The notes: generated from the letters alone by a model not told the origin. A stretch of 64,000 bases of DNA from Glandiceps talaboti (GCF_964340395.1 NC_135550.1:27388176-27452175); one strand, 5' to 3'. Shown: positions 35,366-50,570, numbered from the stretch's first letter. Made by a program: numbers and translations.

Positions 35366-38300
35366 ATGGCTACTGAAATAACATCGAAAACTGTTGGAGA
35401 CTATGTCGTATCACATGTAAGTCAAAGCCACTGGTGTACTCAAAATATTGCATAATCGTTATTTTACTTAGGACATGTGTACAGTATGTACCCATATTGT
35501 GTGACGATTGAGGAGGTGACATTGTATATTGATTTTAATATACAGTAACATACCATCTGATACGTGTATGTACTTCTTACCCAAACAAATGTTTATTAAA
35601 GAGTACATTACATAATTTTTACAGTAAGGGAAACACAGAATTTACTGGGGGGGGGGGGGGGGGCTTGAAAATTCTGATGATCTGTATCGTTGTAACCTGT
35701 ATGGGTCCTTGAAATATTTTCCTCTTGAATTGTCTCTTTGACCAAAATTAAAGCTCAGGAGAAGTTGTTTACCTTGTAACTTTGCAAAATGTATAGTGGC
35801 AGTAATGTAAACGTCATTTACCTGTTGTCTGATTATGAGGCAGGCGATAACCACAAGGGCCAGATAATAATATGTACTCCTACTGGATAGTAAAACTGCA
35901 AGGTACTGAAGACCATATTCAAATATGTGTATGGTTTCATATTTTATACCTCTAAATGCCTGTAAATGGCTTACTACATGTACATTTCCTACTACACCTA
36001 TTTATGCATGTGATCACAAGAAGTGTTTCATTCACACATTTTATGAAACATTGATATCATACTTTATTTCTGTTGGCAATATATATACATGTCTTTCTTT
36101 CAGTTTTTATCCCTACACTGAGATATTTCCATATAGTGTATTCACATATTTGTAAAATCTATACCAATATTCATAACAAAGAAATTATGCACTCATTTTC
36201 ATGATCTTATTGATACCTATTAATTTCTTTATATTAAATTCAAGATTAAATGAAAAAGACAAACAGGGTTCCTGTCTTAACTTTTTTATTACAGCTACAT
36301 TTCTGAACTAAGGTGTACCAGAGTTATTTTCCTCACAATGGTTTGTGCCAGTGTAACTTGTTGACATAGTGCATTCCGAATCAGCAATATTATTTCATCT
36401 CTAAATCCAGAAAAACTCATCATGTGATTTTTTTTTCCAACTTCTCAGCAAGAACGACAAGTTCAATGTGACATCACTCTGGCCAACTTTGGGGGTGGGT
36501 AGGTAGGGAGAGTTCTACTAATTTAATACTACCCAAGGCAAAATAAGACTGCCCAAAATGAAACCATAGATTCAAGTACTGTTGATATCTAAAAGCCTTT
36601 ATAGCTTAGTCATGCCTCAAAACACAATAATTCTAGCCCACAAGTGCTGATATTTTCAGTCCCAGAACCTGTCCACACACTGTGTATACTATACCAGGCT
36701 CAATTGGCTGGGTAAAAAAAGAAGAAGCTCAACTCACTGTCACAAGTTGATTTATAAATCCATAGGAGCATTATGACAACTAAAGAATTTATAGACCATT
36801 TTTTTCAGATATAGGATTACATAATAAGTGTGTGCCAGTTTTGCCTCAGCAGTTATCAATCATGTTTCAGACAGTCAAAGATTTGCGAAACCAGACTTGT
36901 TAGTACATACATGATGCAGCTCACAAGCGAGCACATACTCGCAAGATTAGAACACTGTTTTAAACTGCACAGTTAAGACAAATGGAAAAAAGACCCAACC
37001 TCAACCTTAATATGCAAATGACAAAAACAAGTTAAACATGAAAGGAAATATGGCATGGCATGTAACTTCACAAAGAAATGATTTAAATCATGCATAGAAA
37101 TATAGTAGCATTGATTCTGAAATGACATTTGTTATTTGTTGTACGATATGTGTTATTTTCCAGTTATTGTACTGATTCCAAAAAAAAGTTAAATGTGTAG
37201 TTGTTGTCTATATTGATTTTGTCCAATATTCTTTGAATTTGTCACTGCTCCGATATCTTAATGGAATACCAAATTTCTTTTTGATTATTCTCTCTCCAGT
37301 AAACTCAAACTATCATTGCCCACTTTATGATCCCAGATGAACTTTCATCACTTCAGAACACAATGCAGTGTAATACATGTACATGTACAATGCAATACAA
37401 TACAATACAATACAATACAATACAATACAATACAATACAATACAATACAATACAATACAATACAATACAATACAATACAATACAATACAATACAATACAA
37501 TACAATACAATACAATACAATACAATACAATACAATACAGGTATAACAATTACGTTACCCATATAATTGGTCAATCTTGGAACTGAAGTGCTCTGAAAAC
37601 TTAAAAATAATTTGATAAAATGTTGCCAGCATGTGAATTCTGACAAATAATCCCAGTTTTTGTACAAGCTGGGAATCCATGTCCACTCTAAAAATAATTG
37701 TCTTCCCCAGACAGGGTGTTGAGGGCAGCATGAATTCTAGGTTAATTTGATAGACAGTTACAAGCTGTTTAGCATATGTCTGTCTTTCAACATTGTGAAA
37801 GTTATGTCTACCTCTGGTAAACATGAGGTGAAGTGTCAAATAGTGTAAATTTTTTCAATCTTTCACAGGCAGCTCAGCACCTCCCTAAGCATTTAAATTA
37901 TAATATACAAGTAGCACACAATCATATCATATCTAAAGATCATTCTGTATGACCTTTCTATAAAAATATCATGTTAATGAATAATTACATATTAGTATTA
38001 CTGGTAATTGTCTTTTCTTGTAATTTCAGGCACCACCAACTGCGTATTACGTTCCTAACTTCATCAGTAAAGAGGAAGAACAGTTTCTCATAGATCAGGC
38101 AAGTCAATTTTCCTTTACTTTGTCACTCATGTGATTGAGAAGGTCTTTGATATGTAGTGAGGGCAGATATTCTCTTTATCTGTAGCCATGATTTAGACTG
38201 TCAAAAATAGTACTACATGTACATATATTATTACTAAGAAAATGATAAATTTCTGAGGATGATATATTGCTGAAAGTCTAATTTTGAAAATAATTTTAAA

Positions 38301-41300
38301 ATTCAGGTAAGTCTCAACAACATCCTTGAAATGATTTTACCAAGATTATAGCCAATCATTGATACAGAATTCAAACTTCAACAATTCAAATATTGTACTG
38401 ACTACTTTCTGGGGGCTTTTTGAGACGCTTTCAGTTGGAACAAGAAACTTGTTACACACACATGTATTTCTTAAACTTTGCCTTAAGGATAACTTTGCAT
38501 ACTCCATTCTACTATTCAAGCAGTAGTAGGGTTTGGTTGACAACATAGAATTATCGCAAAACTTAGTGTTGTATATGCATGTATTGTGTCTTAAAATATA
38601 TGAAGAAACACGTCAAACACGTCATCAATATATTAGAATTGTCACGTCATATTCTACTTTTAAATAGGAGTACACAATCATAGATTAGTATTTAAGTTTT
38701 TATAATAAAATTTTTAAATCGTAATGTCTCAATATATATTTCTTTTAACCATACTTGATATTACAGTTCTTCAGTAATTTTTTTTCTATGTGGCTTTATT
38801 TGCCTTTCGGTAATGTATAGAGAGCATATAGAAATTTATCTACAGCATAATTTGTCAATGATTTGCATATCAAAGACTTGCCTGCACTTTAGTCATAGTT
38901 AACCAATTCAATTTTCATCATGTATGTGTGTTCTGTAGTGAGTTTTATAATGTAAGTCAGCTATACATTTAGAGTATTTGTCAATATCAAAAATAAATAT
39001 TTTGGTAGAATGTTTTGACATATGATATTGTAACTACATATTAATTCATCTGTCTTTTTCGTTAATGTGCAAATATCCAGTTATTTGCATGAATAACACA
39101 TCTCCCCATTCCAATGACCCAATAAATGTAATGTCATTTTTGCAATTTGTTTATATTAAATAATAATGTATTCTTATTGATGTAATGTTCACCTTTTCTA
39201 CTAAGCCCTAACATTTTTGTAGTAGAGGAAGTTGCTTGATTATATACATAGGTATCAGAAATTTTATCATAGTAAAATGTAAGAGTTCTTTAGTTTGGTT
39301 TGCGTAATAATTGAAACAAAATAAATGGCTTTGGATTAGCCATGACATGGGACACTTGGAATGTAAGACTTGTTTACAGTGCAAGATTCATTCATTACAG
39401 AGAGTTATCATTAGTGATGTGTTAGAAATTTGATGCCCCATTTTGCTGAATAATTTGTCTTTCCCAAATTTAAAATCTTTATTGGACAGTATTTTAACCA
39501 AAACGGCTTTGTTTTCATTTTTTTGGGCTGTAGCATAGAGTATTAAATATACCATGTAATATAAATAAGTTATGACATTTGACATTACATATACATGTAT
39601 GATGTACACTGTTTTCATGGTTCAGAATCAGCCATTCACATAGATAGCCACATTGTCTGTAGTAGAGTACATTCACAGATTAAAATCTTGCTAGAAATAG
39701 TGTTTAAGTGTTTTAGATATTTTTAATGGTGGAACATTGTTATGCAATTCTGAATACCAGCAACAAAGGTACAGAACACACTTTGGGGGGTATGCACTCC
39801 ACCACGAGATAATTATTGAGACTGGTTACTTTTCACTTCATAATTATAGTGATTAAATTCATGTACAGTCACACATTAATGCATTAGAAGTGTAATTTGT
39901 CTTCATTGCTTCATATGCTAACAGTGTTAGGACATACAAATTGAGTTGTGTTAAAGGTTCTTGACATGACCCACATTTGTTTTCAGCCTCTGATGACTCA
40001 TCTTGAATGCATCTACAAATGTCTGCCTCAGCCTGCTTCTTTGCTAAAAATAGAACCAAAAGAGGATCAGAGAGATCAAAGAATATATGATGGATTAATT
40101 TACAACACGATGAAGTGAACCACAAATACATCACCATGTCTGCTTTGATGGTGATATACTGATTATTAGTATTAATAATGACTTTTTAATTTCATATTTT
40201 AGGTACTTGGAGCACCTAAGCCTAAATGGACCCAGTTATCACACAGACGACTACAGAATTGGGGTAAATAATCAATACACCATTTATTTCTATAGACTAT
40301 ATACTCCTTAACTTTAACATGGTTTTAACATTGTGAAAGTCATTTTCTTTAGTGCAATTAGTACCTATTGTTACATAGCAGTATAAAAACATAAGACTCG
40401 ACTGTATAATAATAGTTGCTATATATAATAACTACATGTGTATATCAGGAAGGCATCATTTGGGATCATGCCTTGGTGTACTCAATGTAACACTCTTTTT
40501 ATGATTGATGATTATTTCTCACAGCCGTGTGAGTTTGTGATTCTGTTCTTAATACATGTAACAATGTTGTGTCGGTCAATTACAATTATTTCTATTGTCT
40601 TTATTATTCTTTTGAATTCTGATTAAAACAAAAAGAAGAAACTATGTATGCATCTGTGTCAATATTATGATATGTATGATCTATTTCCTATGCTATTTTG
40701 CAATGCAATGTCAGCTTTGACATACTGTGAAGGTACACAAGAGTTTATCAGTTGTATACATGTAGTCCTGGGATAACTTATTTGGTATTGTTCTTGGCTT
40801 CATGGTCTGAGTAGTAGTAATAGATGGTGAACCATTTCAGATACCACTACTTATTAGAAGTATATTCATAGTCATCTGTTTTTAATATCTATAGAAGGAT
40901 ACTTTAATACCTGTTTGTCAAACACTTATAATGGTCCTTTTTTGTGAATACTTAACTATACTGAAGTACATGTACCAGTGTAGTGACTTGTGAGTGCTTT
41001 ATTGTATAACAGACAGACAGTCATTGAAAACCTGTTTATCATCTCATGACTGTATTCAGTTCACAAATATTTACAATGTAATGTGATATTCAAATGCACC
41101 TCTTTCAGGTGGAATTCCACACCCAAAAGGCATGGTAACAGAAAAACTGCCCAAGGTAAGTAACTTAAAGTGTTCTGGTTACTGTAATGGTCAGTCCAGG
41201 TTTAAAAGGAATGTTAAGAGTTATAGATTCTTTAAGAACATAGAAGCTATTTTAGAGTTCTGTCTGTTGCTGGCTATTTAGCCTAGATCGTGTATTTTGA

Positions 41301-44300
41301 ATTTTGATTTCCCAGTCTGATGGGGAGATAATAAATTCAAAATCCCCATTGACATAGATTCCGGGCTACTGGCTATTGTACACCAGGTTTTCACCAGGCC
41401 TATTTTTATAGCAATGTTTAACTCAGTATACCTGCACATCTATGTCTATAGATGAAAACAGTGAGCATGGTTATGGACATGAGCTTGACATATTGAGTAC
41501 AATTAGAAGTAGGTTAAGTTTTCTATGAAACAAAAGTTAGTATGGTTTTTTCACTGATCTTCATCAGTTGTGATCTTTAGGAGAAGTCTAATAACTGTCT
41601 AGTTGATTATTTCAAAATAATAATACTAATGAAGAGCTAAATAGAAAGACTTAAATGCAACATGCAGTGACTGAGGATCTTTCATACATGCATGCACACA
41701 CACATACGCATAATTTAGTGGTACATGTATGTTGTGTGTAATTTTAGCACTAACATAGAGGGCTTTCTAAAGCTCTGGTGTCTAAAGAACCGAATTTATG
41801 CAAATCACAAGGCTATGTACCCTTTGACCAGGCATTAGGAACATTTTGTAACCACAGCACACTAGACAGAAGTTAAAATCACACAAATTATAAAATAAAC
41901 TATTGCTATTACATGTTATTTCAAGTAAATGACTACATCGGTGACTGCACATCTTGGATATTCCACAAGAGCTATATTGTCTGTAATTTTCCACCTCAGA
42001 GATGTTTTCATTGCCAATAGGCATGAGGACACAACAGAGAAGAAAACGCAAAATGGACCACTAACATGTTAAAGTGCTATACATGCAATTTATTTCAACT
42101 GACCTGATTTATCAATCATTTACATAGTCACATATCAGCATAATCAATCTATAGCTGTGAAAAACAACGAACTTTATGGGGTGGCGATGATATTTACTGC
42201 CACAATTAAACCAAGTACAAGTAGTAATATTTCACAGCTGACAAATATGTTATCATAAATTGAATTTAGGTGTAAAATCTTGAACTGATATTATATGATG
42301 TTTTGATCAAGACTGTTTAGGTCATGTTGCTATACATTTAACTACAATTTTGATTACCCTCATTTACTACCCACTACAAATTCACAATTCTGATCACTGT
42401 CTTGATTCATCTGTGAGGAACATTACCATTGCCTTTCAGATTCACTTTGTTTCAAGCAAGAATGAACTCTCAATCTCTGTTAGCTCGTGCTTTGCAAATA
42501 TTTTAAAGAATGCAGTTATTTCCCAATATGATACATGCAATCATTGACTGAAAGTAAAACTGAATCAAAATCTGGTGTGTGGACAGGCAAGAGAAAGTAA
42601 ACTGAATCAAATCCATACCTCTGTTTTGGTGTGGGACAGAAGTTATTGTCAAAGCTCACTTCAGAATGTTAAGGGACAATCACACAATGTCACACAAGCA
42701 CAATAAATAAACTTTGTTCGTTTAGAGCAAAAACCCCTCCCTTCTCCCGAAATGAACATTAAAAGTGCAACATTAACATGTTTATAAATGAAAATTGTAG
42801 TAGTCACACCACTGTGAGCGATACACAACATAAAAACATTGTCAACACATTAAAAAACGGAAAACCCAGCACTATAGATCACATTGGAAGTAAATTAACA
42901 TTGAAGCTGTGAAAGTTTTCAAAATTTGGTTAGAAGTGCAAAAATGAAAGTCAGCTATTACATTGATGCCAGACCCACCCTCCCCTCCCCCAAATGAAAT
43001 TTGTTTATTGAGCTCATTCAATCAACCCTATAATGGTTACATTTTGAAACTTTTCTCCACTGAAATGTAGGATGTTGCAAAATAAACTGCTATACATGTA
43101 AGTTTAGTATACAGACAATAACAGTCAAGTATGATTGAGCTTGAAGCCATTTGTCATTTAAAAATAAAATTGAACAAATTTTCTGCTATGAAGATTAATA
43201 TATAGTTTAGTACATTCATAGCTTGGCAACAGGTAAAACTGTCAGTAATATGTCACCACTTTACATGACCCTTGACATGACCCCCTTGATCAATGTGCTC
43301 TGTAGACTGTTTTAGTGTTGAAATGCTCCTTTGTACCTTAGCATAGATAACTATGCCAAAGTTATCACACAACACCCACACATCAAATTACATGTAGTTT
43401 GCCCCATTGAAAAGTAATAAACAATTACGGTTACTCTGATCACTATAATTTGGCCATGACTGTACAGTAACAGGAAGTATGTGTACATATATTCAAAGAA
43501 ATGGTGTGTCAGAATTATAGAGAAAACAGAAAATGAAACTGGTGTAAGATTTGTAAATACTTTTTATATGTGACAAACCAAAAGAGTTTAATAATGAGTA
43601 TTTTTTTCAACTATGATGGATGTTAACCTGTTATTTATTACTGGTATGCTATAAATAGGAAATTATGTGTATTAATGTGGCAGACCTGTAAGTGGTAGTC
43701 TGTAAGTGAAGCCCTAGCTATTGCTAATGAGTATGTACAAAGTTCACACACATAATACCAAGTAACACTATGGGCAGGAGTAAATTGGCAGTGACATAAG
43801 TATATCTCACCATGAAACAAAGTAACCACTGAAGACCATAAAGTTATAGACCATGCCCATTTAAAAAGTATTAGTATAACTTTTTGGGGATGCAATGATT
43901 TATCCTATGCATTTTGTACTGTCTTTGTCACAGTGGTTAGAGACATACACACAGAAGATAGCATCACTTGGGGTGTTTGAAGACAAAGTCCCAAATCATG
44001 TACTTGTTAATGAATATGAAAGTGGGCAAGGTATAATGGTAAGTACATGTACCTAGTACACATAGTATAGTCAAACAACAAATCACTGACCAAATTGGTG
44101 GAAATGAAGATGTTGTGTTGATTCATTTCAATTCTTAATCTATTGGTATTGTTGATTTTAACGCAAACACTGCAATAAGTCAAAGGTTTAAAGATTTTCA
44201 TGTAGACCACAAATTCGGGAATTCTCCACTTATCTTAAGAATCGGCAAAGTAGTTTTTTTATGGGTCAGTCAAGTATTTCATGGTAAATTAACTTCTTTC

Positions 44301-45656
44301 AATCCAGTGGTTGTAATCTGAAACTGAATTGATTAATTTGTTATATTGTGTTTCAGTGTCAACACGTGTTAGTATATATGAACTTAATTTGGTGTAGTTT
44401 ATGTATATTTAGTCATGTAATCAATACATTCTGTACATCTCTGACTCAAACAATGAGTGTATGGCAGTATGTATGTGTGTGCATGTGTGTGTACATATGT
44501 ACATACATATGCATGTCTGTCTGTCTGTATGTATGTATGTATATCTATGTATGTATGTATGTATGTATGTATGTATGTATGTATATACCGGTATATGTAC
44601 ACATGTGTGTATGTATGTACGTACATAGTATGTTCATACATATGTATGTACATATGTAACCACTGTGTGTGCATACCATATGTATCATTATTATATTGCT
44701 ACTATATTTCAAGGCATAAAATTTTTCAATTTTCTGACATAGGAATAGGTTTTCCGTGCATGGTGACACTGACAGTATTCAACTCGATGCACCTCTCAAT
44801 TGGCAAATATTTAGAACCAAGAGAGTATTTTCCATTCTTAATTGGTTCATGTTTTGTTTTACTTAATATGCCAGCCACATGAAGATGGTCCTTTATTTTA
44901 TCCAGTTATATCAACAATTACTCTGGGTAGTCACACTATACTTGATTACTACCACCATCCAACTGCTGAGGAGGGCAAAAATACACAAAGAGATAATAAA
45001 ACTGTAAGTTACAGATACGATCATTTTATTTTGTGCAGAAAACATGTTTATCTCACTCTCACTTACACACACACACCTCATTATGCTCATTTGACATAAT
45101 TTGTTGTCTTCAGGGTACTTGCACTCCTGCTTGCCATATTGCAGTTGTACGCTCCTTACCTGCACTCTTGAACATAGACAACATTGACCATTAGAATGGC
45201 TTACTGGCACAATTTTGACATCGGATCGTACCATACATTAGTAATTGCTAGGGCAGGTTTTGTACCAAAATTATTGTTTCTCCTTTCATATCAAGAGTAT
45301 GATAGAGAATTTATTTAAAAAATAAACGAGATCAATGGATGTTACCTTTCCCTCTATTTCACTTTTTTCATCAGACTGTTGAAGAAGAAAAAGTTGCACC
45401 TCCAGAAGAACGTTTGTTTGCTTCTCTCCTGTTAGAACCGTGTAGTTTGCTTGTAGCAAAAGATGACATTTACACAAAATACCTTCATGGTATTCAGGAA
45501 AGAAGTGATGATAGACTAGTTGAGACAGTATGCAATCTGGATGCATGTCCAGGAAGGAGTGTTGGTGATGCATTGCATAGAAAAACAAGGATTTCTCTCA
45601 CTATCAGACATGTACCCAAAGTTTTGAAAGTCAAACTAAGGTTAGGGAAAAGGTGA
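35366..45656 (+). CDS. ALKBH6: ALKBH6, Fe(II)/2-oxoglutarate dioxygenase, complete (7 exons, 247 aa)
   Basis: Exons: 35366-35416, 38030-38098, 40203-40263, 41109-41155, 43934-44038, 44875-45003, 45375-45656. They stay in frame and encode 247 residues (human ALKBH6 about 238). ATG 35366 has A at -3 and G at +4. Recognisable blocks are [77 protein letters not shown] and [12 protein letters not shown]. The iron ligands are HED in MPHEDGP plus the His of YLHGI; the Arg of RISLTIR should bind 2-oxoglutarate. AlkB-family enzymes oxidatively demethylate nucleic acids or proteins; the substrate of ALKBH6 is poorly known, so none is assigned. The intron after exon 2 starts with GC rather than GT (CAG|GCAAGT at 38099). 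The gene lies head to head with Dicer. Introns are long (up to 2.8 kb) and carry microsatellites. Confidence 0.96.
35647..35663. repeat. Poly-G run in ALKBH6 intron 1
   Basis: About seventeen consecutive G about 230 bp after exon 1. Such a run can form G-quadruplex structures; the exact length may be a sequencing uncertainty. Confidence 0.9.
37393..37538. repeat. (AATAC)n microsatellite, about 29 units
   Basis: An uninterrupted pentanucleotide array in the first ALKBH6 intron. Open frames in all registers are artefacts of the repeat. Confidence 0.97.
44461..44650. repeat. (GTAT)n-rich tract in an ALKBH6 intron
   Basis: A core of (GTAT)n (about 44527-44584) within a GT/GTAC-rich stretch, in the intron between exons 43934-44038 and 44875-45003. 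Confidence 0.9.
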
Positions 45657-45819
45657 TGGATAAAAACATAAGAACAACAGTCCTTGCAATTCTTGCCAGA
45701 TGTATACTTCTTTCACTGTATCCAAGATATATTGCTGGGAAGACAATCTTCATTTACTGGGTATGCAACGGCATGGTACTATGGATTACTCCTCCAAATT
45801 GTCAACTCATGGAATAAGG

Positions 45820-45825
45820 AATAAA
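45820..45825 (+). terminator. Candidate polyadenylation signal for ALKBH6
   Basis: AATAAA lies 164 nt after the ALKBH6 stop codon at 45654-45656, the first such hexamer downstream on this strand. Confidence 0.4.
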
Positions 45826-45829
45826 CCTG

Positions 45830-48800
45830 AAGTACTCATTACTAAGTTAAAGAAGACAATAATAATTTTGATTTTAATCAAAAAGATTGTATATGTACAA
45901 ATCAAGCACAGCAAAATTTTTGAGTATGTTGTCTTTTAATTGTAGAATATATGTCAAACTGAGCAAAACATTTGTTTTTAGTTGTGTATGTAGACCCATT
46001 CTGACCAACCCAGTTAACTCCGTCTAAAAAAAATGTTTCATTGTTCATTAGAACATTAATTTTGATGGAATATTTCATAGCTGTTTATCATAAGAATAGT
46101 CAGCATCAAGAATGTCATCAAGTAAAATAATGACAATTGTGGGACAAAGAAATTATAACTATTCTGAATCTATCCATGAAAACAAAATGGAATGGCAACA
46201 AACACATCTTATCCATTGCTGTCAGAGATTGACAGATAAGGAAGCTTGAATTGCCAAGACTAAGTGTGATAAATTGAGCAAAATACCAGACAAAAAATAC
46301 TCACGCTTAAACGTTAACAGGTCAACCTTTTTTTTGTACTCTTATGAGAATACCTATTGTGTCCTGATCTTTATTTTTCTTCTTTGACATGGCCTATCAG
46401 TGTCTTTCTTTGTATGCATATAGACATTTCAGGACAGGATGCTTTGTGTTCATCTTATTGTATTTGATGCATACAGATAGACAAATAAACAGATAATGAT
46501 TGTGTTTAATTCAAATGCAGCCAGTAGTTTGATAGCACCACTCAAGTATTCCCATACCTTGTAGAGTGATAGTAGATGTATTGCTGCTCTAAGGTTGTAT
46601 ACATATTATCAGGACTGCACACACAAGATACTACAAAGGAGAATACCATATAATACCAGTATACACCACATTATCTGTCAGATGTGTGCAAAATAATGTA
46701 GTGGATAGAATTATGATAGGCATCAAAATGTTACTAATGAATGGCACCAAAACAAAACTGATATGAACAAAGCTATGTCAGTGTCAATCTGATTAAAATC
46801 CAATGTGAGTCAACTTGGTGCGATTTCTTTATTTAATCCCTTCTTTTATTGTTCACTGTTTGTTCTTTTTTGTTCTGTGAACACTTTGTACTGACATTTG
46901 ACACAATACCATAGTTCTCATACAAAATGCAAGTGCTGAGTGGATTTACTCGATAAATGAGAATGCATGATATGTACACCAAAACATGTGGGTACAGTAC
47001 CTCAGAATATCCCGTTCAAAAATAGCTCGAGCACAGACAATGTTGTTGTTCAGTGGTTCTCTTTGTTTCGAGTGTTGGTTGCAAGACAGATTCTGATTAG
47101 CTACTCAAAAATATGGAATTTGTACAAGAACTCCTATGGTATGGTGTCAGATGTTGGTACAAGGCACTCACAACAAGAAAAAGAACAAATGACAATAATA
47201 GTAAGAGGTAAATAAAGAAATCATGCCAAGTTCACTACATCAGATTTTAATCAGATTGTGTATGTGCATGGTGTTGGTGAGGTGTAGTATTGCAAGGTAT
47301 ATGAAATAATCTTTCAAAGACATCCCCACATTCCAAGCCAGATAACCCCCACCCCATCGAGTTATTGGCGTTACACATGAAAATGTGGTGACTTCCAGTG
47401 CTACAAGATGACCTCTACCCCACAAAGCTGTAATAAATTTGGTAGAGGTATACCATCATTTGGTCATAAATAACAAAGAACTGTAAAAGCTAGATGTTGA
47501 CAAACATGACATGAATGGTGACACCCCCTTCTACAGTTACCTAGATACCAGTAATGAACACAGTAACAGGATGAACTGATTTCCCACATAGAGGAGTCCT
47601 AATCCACTTGAAGTGGCAGAGAAGACCCCAACCTCTAAGAAAGAAGCATAGTGTTTCACCTGTCATATTTCTACTTGTCAATTTTATGCTAAAATAAATC
47701 ATATCTTTGTCTGTGTTCTTACAATAACAAGCCATTCATAACATTTCCATTAGAATAATATTTCCACAGTTTACGAATTGGTCACAATGTATTATGGTCT
47801 GTCTGTTTTTGTCTATCAATGTCTGTCTGTGATCAGATCATTCATACTGATACAATATATATAAGGTATAATTACATGTAAAGAGTCAGCAAAAACATGG
47901 GAAATGGCCAGACCTAAAGAATATATCTATTGAACTCTACAATTAACTTCAGAACTACAATATACACACTTGAGACCAGGATGTTATATATCAGAACGAC
48001 ATTTGACCATTTCTCACAGCGGAAGTTTCATTTTGGTGTACATAATGGTTTTACAATGTAATCAGAATTGCTGAACCCAAACAGACCTGATCTCCACATA
48101 GAATTCTGCCCATTTCTTCTCATTTTGCCTACCACCCTTGTTCGAATATTGATATAACTAATATATCTAAAGCACATATGACACGGCAAGTCCAATTAGG
48201 ACAGCCTATGTTGCATGTATAATGAGCTTGAGGTAACATCAGTGGTATAATTCCAACATCATTTTTGGGAGAAGGACAGCAAATGGGGGGTGGGGTGTTG
48301 TATGTTTAAAAAAATAAACACTCAGAATGCATTCTACTATGGCACATGTTTATTTACATTTTCTATAAACTCACCAGCAGAAAGCTTTAAACCAACCAAT
48401 TACAGCAAAAAGCCTGGTGTCAAAGTTGGCATAAGAATACTAGCTCTTTTGAAAGAGTTCATCAGTTACTGAATTCTGATAGGTGGATTGACTTGAAGCA
48501 GTTTAGAAGGTTGGTTGTATGCCATAATATGGTTCATTAACATGAAACACTGGTGTCAAATAACCTGTTAGCAACCAGCTTCTTAACTACTGCAAGTCAA
48601 CCAATGATATGTCACTCCTTCAATCTGACAGATTTCAATTCTGGTCCTTAGATGCCATTGTTTTCAGTAAAACTTGGAATCAAGTGATGGTGCCGTGTAT
48701 TAAATATCTCAGAAACTACAGTAGCTGTTGGGATCAATGATCAAACATCCTGGCTAGCATCATATTTGAATCTACTGAACTAAACACACACATATGTGTA

Positions 48801-50280
48801 AATGGCAGACATGCATACACACTCACACAGACAGGACAGACATGCGCACACATCTATATGCAAATACCTAGAATTAATACCTCTATGTTATGTACTTGTA
48901 AAGACTTCACTGCTACCTAGTCTGAAAGTTGATTGAAGGAGTTGCCTATGTACAAATCAGATATGCTTTCATATCTTGTGGAAACAAGTCTGAATACATC
49001 TCACTAAAACACCTCACACCAGGAGAAGTTATAAGTATCAATAAAGTTGCTGAAGTGTTAACCTTTATCTTGCAATTGAATTGTACATCAAAAATTAGTA
49101 CCCGGTATATGTTCAAACACTAAGAAACTACTTCCTTTCAGAAAAACATCAGTGTAACTTTATTATACAGCCAAGCCACTAAGACTACTGTCACTTCAAT
49201 CAGTACACTATACAATGAATCTGTGCCTTCAATGTAGGAAAACTGATGTATGTCTTCTGTTTTTAATGATTGTTGTACATACATCATGATAGATATCCAA
49301 GGCTTTGATGAACTTCACGCTCTGAATAGCACAACCTTGAAAGGTTGGTGTGTTTCTAAAAGGGCCACTGTGTTCCTGAGAACCAGCTGAAAATATCAAA
49401 TCATAGCAAACTTTTTTTTTGCTCCTGGAAGTTACGTATAACTATATGGAATGAGAATTTCATTCCACTGTCTTCTTTTAGATATAACTTGAATACCAAA
49501 AGCTTGCAAATGATCATATATTTCATGTCCAATACATTTCTCTGAATAATAAGCGCATTAAATTCAAATCTCCCACATGTATTTACAGAGACCAATAGGA
49601 TGAAATCAAATTAGGTAGCGCAGCCTTATATCTGCCATGGTGCCTATGTTAGTTACTATATCTACAATGTCATTTGGACACTGTGCATCATCTAAAATGT
49701 AATTGCAAGTACTCAAGTATTGTCTAAACAGTCTTTGAGTATTGGTTGATTTTTAGACCCCTTTCCATTGATAGCGATATTTTGTCTTGACAACAAGTGC
49801 ATTATGTGTGTACATGAATAAAACGCTGGTGGGATGAATCTATAATTGACTTTACTCTCTGGGTACCATAACACTATAACTTTGGACCCAGTTGTGAAAT
49901 TCTCATTTTTACAGATTCACAGTCTGCATCTAATTGTTAAAAATTCACTAGATTCATGAATACTTGGGAAAGTCAGATCACTGTCATGCATACAAATTGT
50001 TACAACAGAATCTATCAATCTAGAATGTTTAAAGAACTTTTTTTTTGTTTGTTTCATTCCATTAAATGAAGACATTCATGAAAATAGCTGTACACACAGT
50101 AATTGTTATGTTATGTTATTAACATTAGCTGATATTTCGTCCATACCCATCCCAAATACCACACGGCAAAACTTACAATAACAAAAGTGATGACTCTGAT
50201 GATGATGACTCTGATGATGATTATTATTAATAAAACTCAACTTCAAAATGTTCTCAAAAAAAGCACTCTTCTACATACAC
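45830..50280. other. Convergent gap between ALKBH6 and PPM1, no gene recognised
   Basis: Short unrelated open frames only. Acceptor-like sites on the minus strand (after 49394, 48921 and 46630) could serve alternative PPM1 ends. A plus-strand acidic run (DDSDDDDSDDD, 50188-50220) arises from a GATGAT-type simple repeat. Confidence 0.5.
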
Positions 50281-50283
50281 ACA

Positions 50284-50289
50284 TTTATT
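50284..50289 (-). terminator. Candidate polyadenylation signal for PPM1
   Basis: AATAAA on the minus strand, about 280 nt beyond the proposed PPM1 stop. Such hexamers are common in AT-rich DNA; it is listed because its spacing fits a short 3' UTR. Confidence 0.3.
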
Positions 50290-50570
50290 CATTATCATCT
50301 CCTGACTACTTGGGAGGAATTCACACTGACACTTAGTTTCTCTAGCATTGTCAAAAGCTGAAAAGCTGACCTTTTGGTTGGTTGCTTTACTACCATGCAT
50401 CGTCCGTGGAATTATTCTGTAAGAGAGCAGAGATGAAACTAAACAACATGGTCCTAATTAGTCAGTACAGCAGTAACAATATCAGTACCATGCTTATTAA
50501 CCTGACATGCTACATATACATGTATTGGAATTGTAGAACAAAATTAAAACAAGGAAGTTATTTGGTATGA

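Noticed and set aside
37325-37667. Several overlapping open frames rich in CIVLY or NTIQY
   Set aside because: All are readings of the (AATAC)n microsatellite in different registers.
47240-47425. Minus-strand acceptor-like site followed by LCGVEVIL and a stop, as a PPM1 tail
   Set aside because: Far from the last secure exon and the sequence has no likeness to PPM1 tails.
50188-50230. Acidic plus-strand run DDSDDDDSDDDYYY followed by a stop, looking like a C-terminal exon
   Set aside because: It arises from a short GAT/GACTCT simple repeat, and no plus-strand gene is present nearby.
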